From assembly GCA_959608595.1 (NCBI GenBank), contig CAUHTB010000031.1:1-7218 (forward strand): a stretch of DNA of 7,218 nucleotides, written 5' to 3'. A program made the translations under genes and the position numbers. Below the pieces are notes generated by a model. It saw only the letters and a program-made list of their open reading frames with translations, was not told the origin of the DNA and made no database searches. Of the stretch, positions 6,477-7,218 are shown piece by piece (the stretch's first letter is position 1; every line of letters begins with the position of its first letter). This DNA comes from an uncultured Veillonella sp. (GTDB lineage: Bacteria; Bacillota; Negativicutes; Veillonellales; Veillonellaceae).

Positions 6477-7072
6477 TGGATATTATGGTTATCATATATG
6501 CTATATTGGCATATTTTATTGGTTCAATTCCTAGTGGTTTAATTATCGGTAAAACCTTCTTTAATACAGATGTCCGCCAATATGGTTCTAAAAATATAGG
6601 TGCCACTAACACATATCGCGTTATAGGTCTTAAAGCTGCATTACCTGTATTTCTCTGTGATGCCTTAAAAGGCGCGGCTGGTGTAGTATTATTATCCTCT
6701 TATGGGCCTATGTATATGATCTTAGGTGGTATCCTTGCTATGATGGGCCATAACTGGTCTATATTCTTAGGCTTTAAAGGTGGTCGTGGCGTAGCTACAG
6801 GACTAGGTGTATTAATTGCTTTGTCACCATTAGTTGCTTTGATTGCCTTCTTGGTATGGGGCGTTATTGTCTATTTCACTAAGCTCGTATCACTAGGATC
6901 AATTATAGCTGCCGCTTTGGTGCCAATCTTAATGTATTTTACAGGCGAATCGTATTGGTTCGTTGGCTTTGGCGCTTTGGCTGCTTTGTTTGTCATTGTT
7001 CGCCATTGGGATAATATCAAACGTTTACTTGCAGGTAATGAGTTAAAAGTAGAACGTATCAAAAAGGATTAA
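6476..7072 (+). CDS. plsY: Acyl-phosphate:glycerol-3-phosphate acyltransferase PlsY
   Basis: PlsY is an integral membrane enzyme that moves an acyl chain from acyl-phosphate (made by PlsX, not in this window) to the sn-1 position of glycerol-3-phosphate. The 198-residue protein is largely hydrophobic, with segments at roughly 3-25, 53-74, 79-98, 110-134 and 138-175 (the last possibly two spans). Conserved cytoplasmic motifs are GSKNIGATN (37-45), GHNWSIFLGFKGGRGVAT (91-108) and the C-terminal RHWDNIKRLLAGNE (176-189). Motif 1 has Lys39 where many homologues have Gly. The ATG overlaps the der stop by one base and has only a weak upstream GGGA (6460-6463), so translation probably depends on coupling to der. 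Three bases separate its stop from gpsA, and the gpsA product supplies its acceptor substrate. Confidence 0.95.
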   Translation: MDIMVIIYAILAYFIGSIPSGLIIGKTFFNTDVRQYGSKNIGATNTYRVIGLKAALPVFLCDALKGAAGVVLLSSYGPMYMILGGILAMMGHNWSIFLGFKGGRGVATGLGVLIALSPLVALIAFLVWGVIVYFTKLVSLGSIIAAALVPILMYFTGESYWFVGFGALAALFVIVRHWDNIKRLLAGNELKVERIKKD

Positions 7073-7075
7073 TAT

Positions 7076-7218
7076 ATGAATGTTGTTGTTGTCGGCTCTG
7101 GTAGCTGGGGTACTGCTCTTGCTATTAAATCCGTATTAGCTGGAAATACCACAACTTTATATTGTCGTCGCCCAGAATTTGCAGATCAATTAGCTAAAGA
7201 TCTAGAGAATAAAGAGTA
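7076..7218 (+). CDS. gpsA: NAD(P)+-dependent glycerol-3-phosphate dehydrogenase (3' partial)
   Basis: GpsA reduces dihydroxyacetone phosphate to sn-glycerol-3-phosphate, the backbone for phospholipids. Only the first 47 codons are inside the window. They read MNVVVVGSGSWGTALA, the GxGxxG nucleotide-binding loop (Gly7, Gly9, Gly12) with the SWGTALA continuation typical of GpsA. This is followed by a strand ending in LYCRRPE, where the Arg pair is at the position expected to contact the cofactor phosphate or adenine side. AAGGA at 7064-7068 gives a 7-base spacing to ATG. The gene lies 3 bases after plsY, which uses its product. The rest of the dehydrogenase is beyond the right edge. Confidence 0.9.
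   Translation, partial: MNVVVVGSGSWGTALAIKSVLAGNTTTLYCRRPEFADQLAKDLENKE

Noticed and set aside
6346..6612. Minus-strand ORF of 88 codons across the der-plsY junction
   Set aside because: It runs antisense to two conserved coding sequences and has no family resemblance.
6871..7062. Minus-strand ORF of 63 codons opposite plsY
   Set aside because: A shadow of the conserved plsY C-terminal motifs.
1..7218. Mobile element, defence system, CRISPR or tRNA content
   Set aside because: No transposase, integrase, repeat array, tRNA-like fold or foreign-looking block was seen; all DNA is accounted for by core genes and one 113-base intergenic region.

Overview
The window is a compact chromosomal housekeeping region with every gene on the + strand. 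It is AT-rich, with AT-ending codons and good Shine-Dalgarno sites. These features, the gene order, and above all an IspH protein fused to a four-repeat ribosomal protein S1 point to a Firmicutes lineage. I infer Negativicutes, most likely Veillonella or a close relative. This rests on recognition, not a search.

Left block (1-5077). A 5'-truncated 23S rRNA pseudouridine synthase (rluB) overlaps a BaiN/HI0933-family flavoprotein gene by ATGA. Then come cytidylate kinase (cmk), a 1-acyl-glycerol-3-phosphate acyltransferase (plsC), and a 632-residue fusion of IspH (last step of the MEP isoprenoid pathway) with S1. Gaps run from an 8-nt space to a 10-nt overlap, so this reads as one operon. It ends in a perfect 14-bp hairpin with a T-run at 5044-5077.

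Right block (5078-7218). A candidate extended -10 promoter directly follows the terminator. It would drive der (ribosome-assembly GTPase with two G domains), plsY (membrane glycerol-3-phosphate acyltransferase) and the start of gpsA (glycerol-3-phosphate dehydrogenase), which runs off the window.

The genes serve translation (rluB, S1, der), phospholipid synthesis (gpsA supplies glycerol-3-phosphate, plsY adds the first acyl chain, plsC the second), CMP/dCMP phosphorylation (cmk) and isoprenoid precursors (ispH). There are no mobile elements, RNA genes, CRISPR arrays or gene-free stretches over 300 bases; the largest gap is 113 nt.

The most interesting signal lies inside the ispH-rpsA fusion. 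At the IspH/S1 junction there is a nine-base Shine-Dalgarno match (3927-3935) followed by an in-frame ATG (3946) that begins a normal-looking S1 N-terminus. Codon usage also changes around this point: Ile ATA, Glu GAG and Ser AGT, all used in the IspH half, are absent from the S1 half. Together these suggest that a free 360-residue S1 is made from within the fused gene, in excess of the fusion protein.
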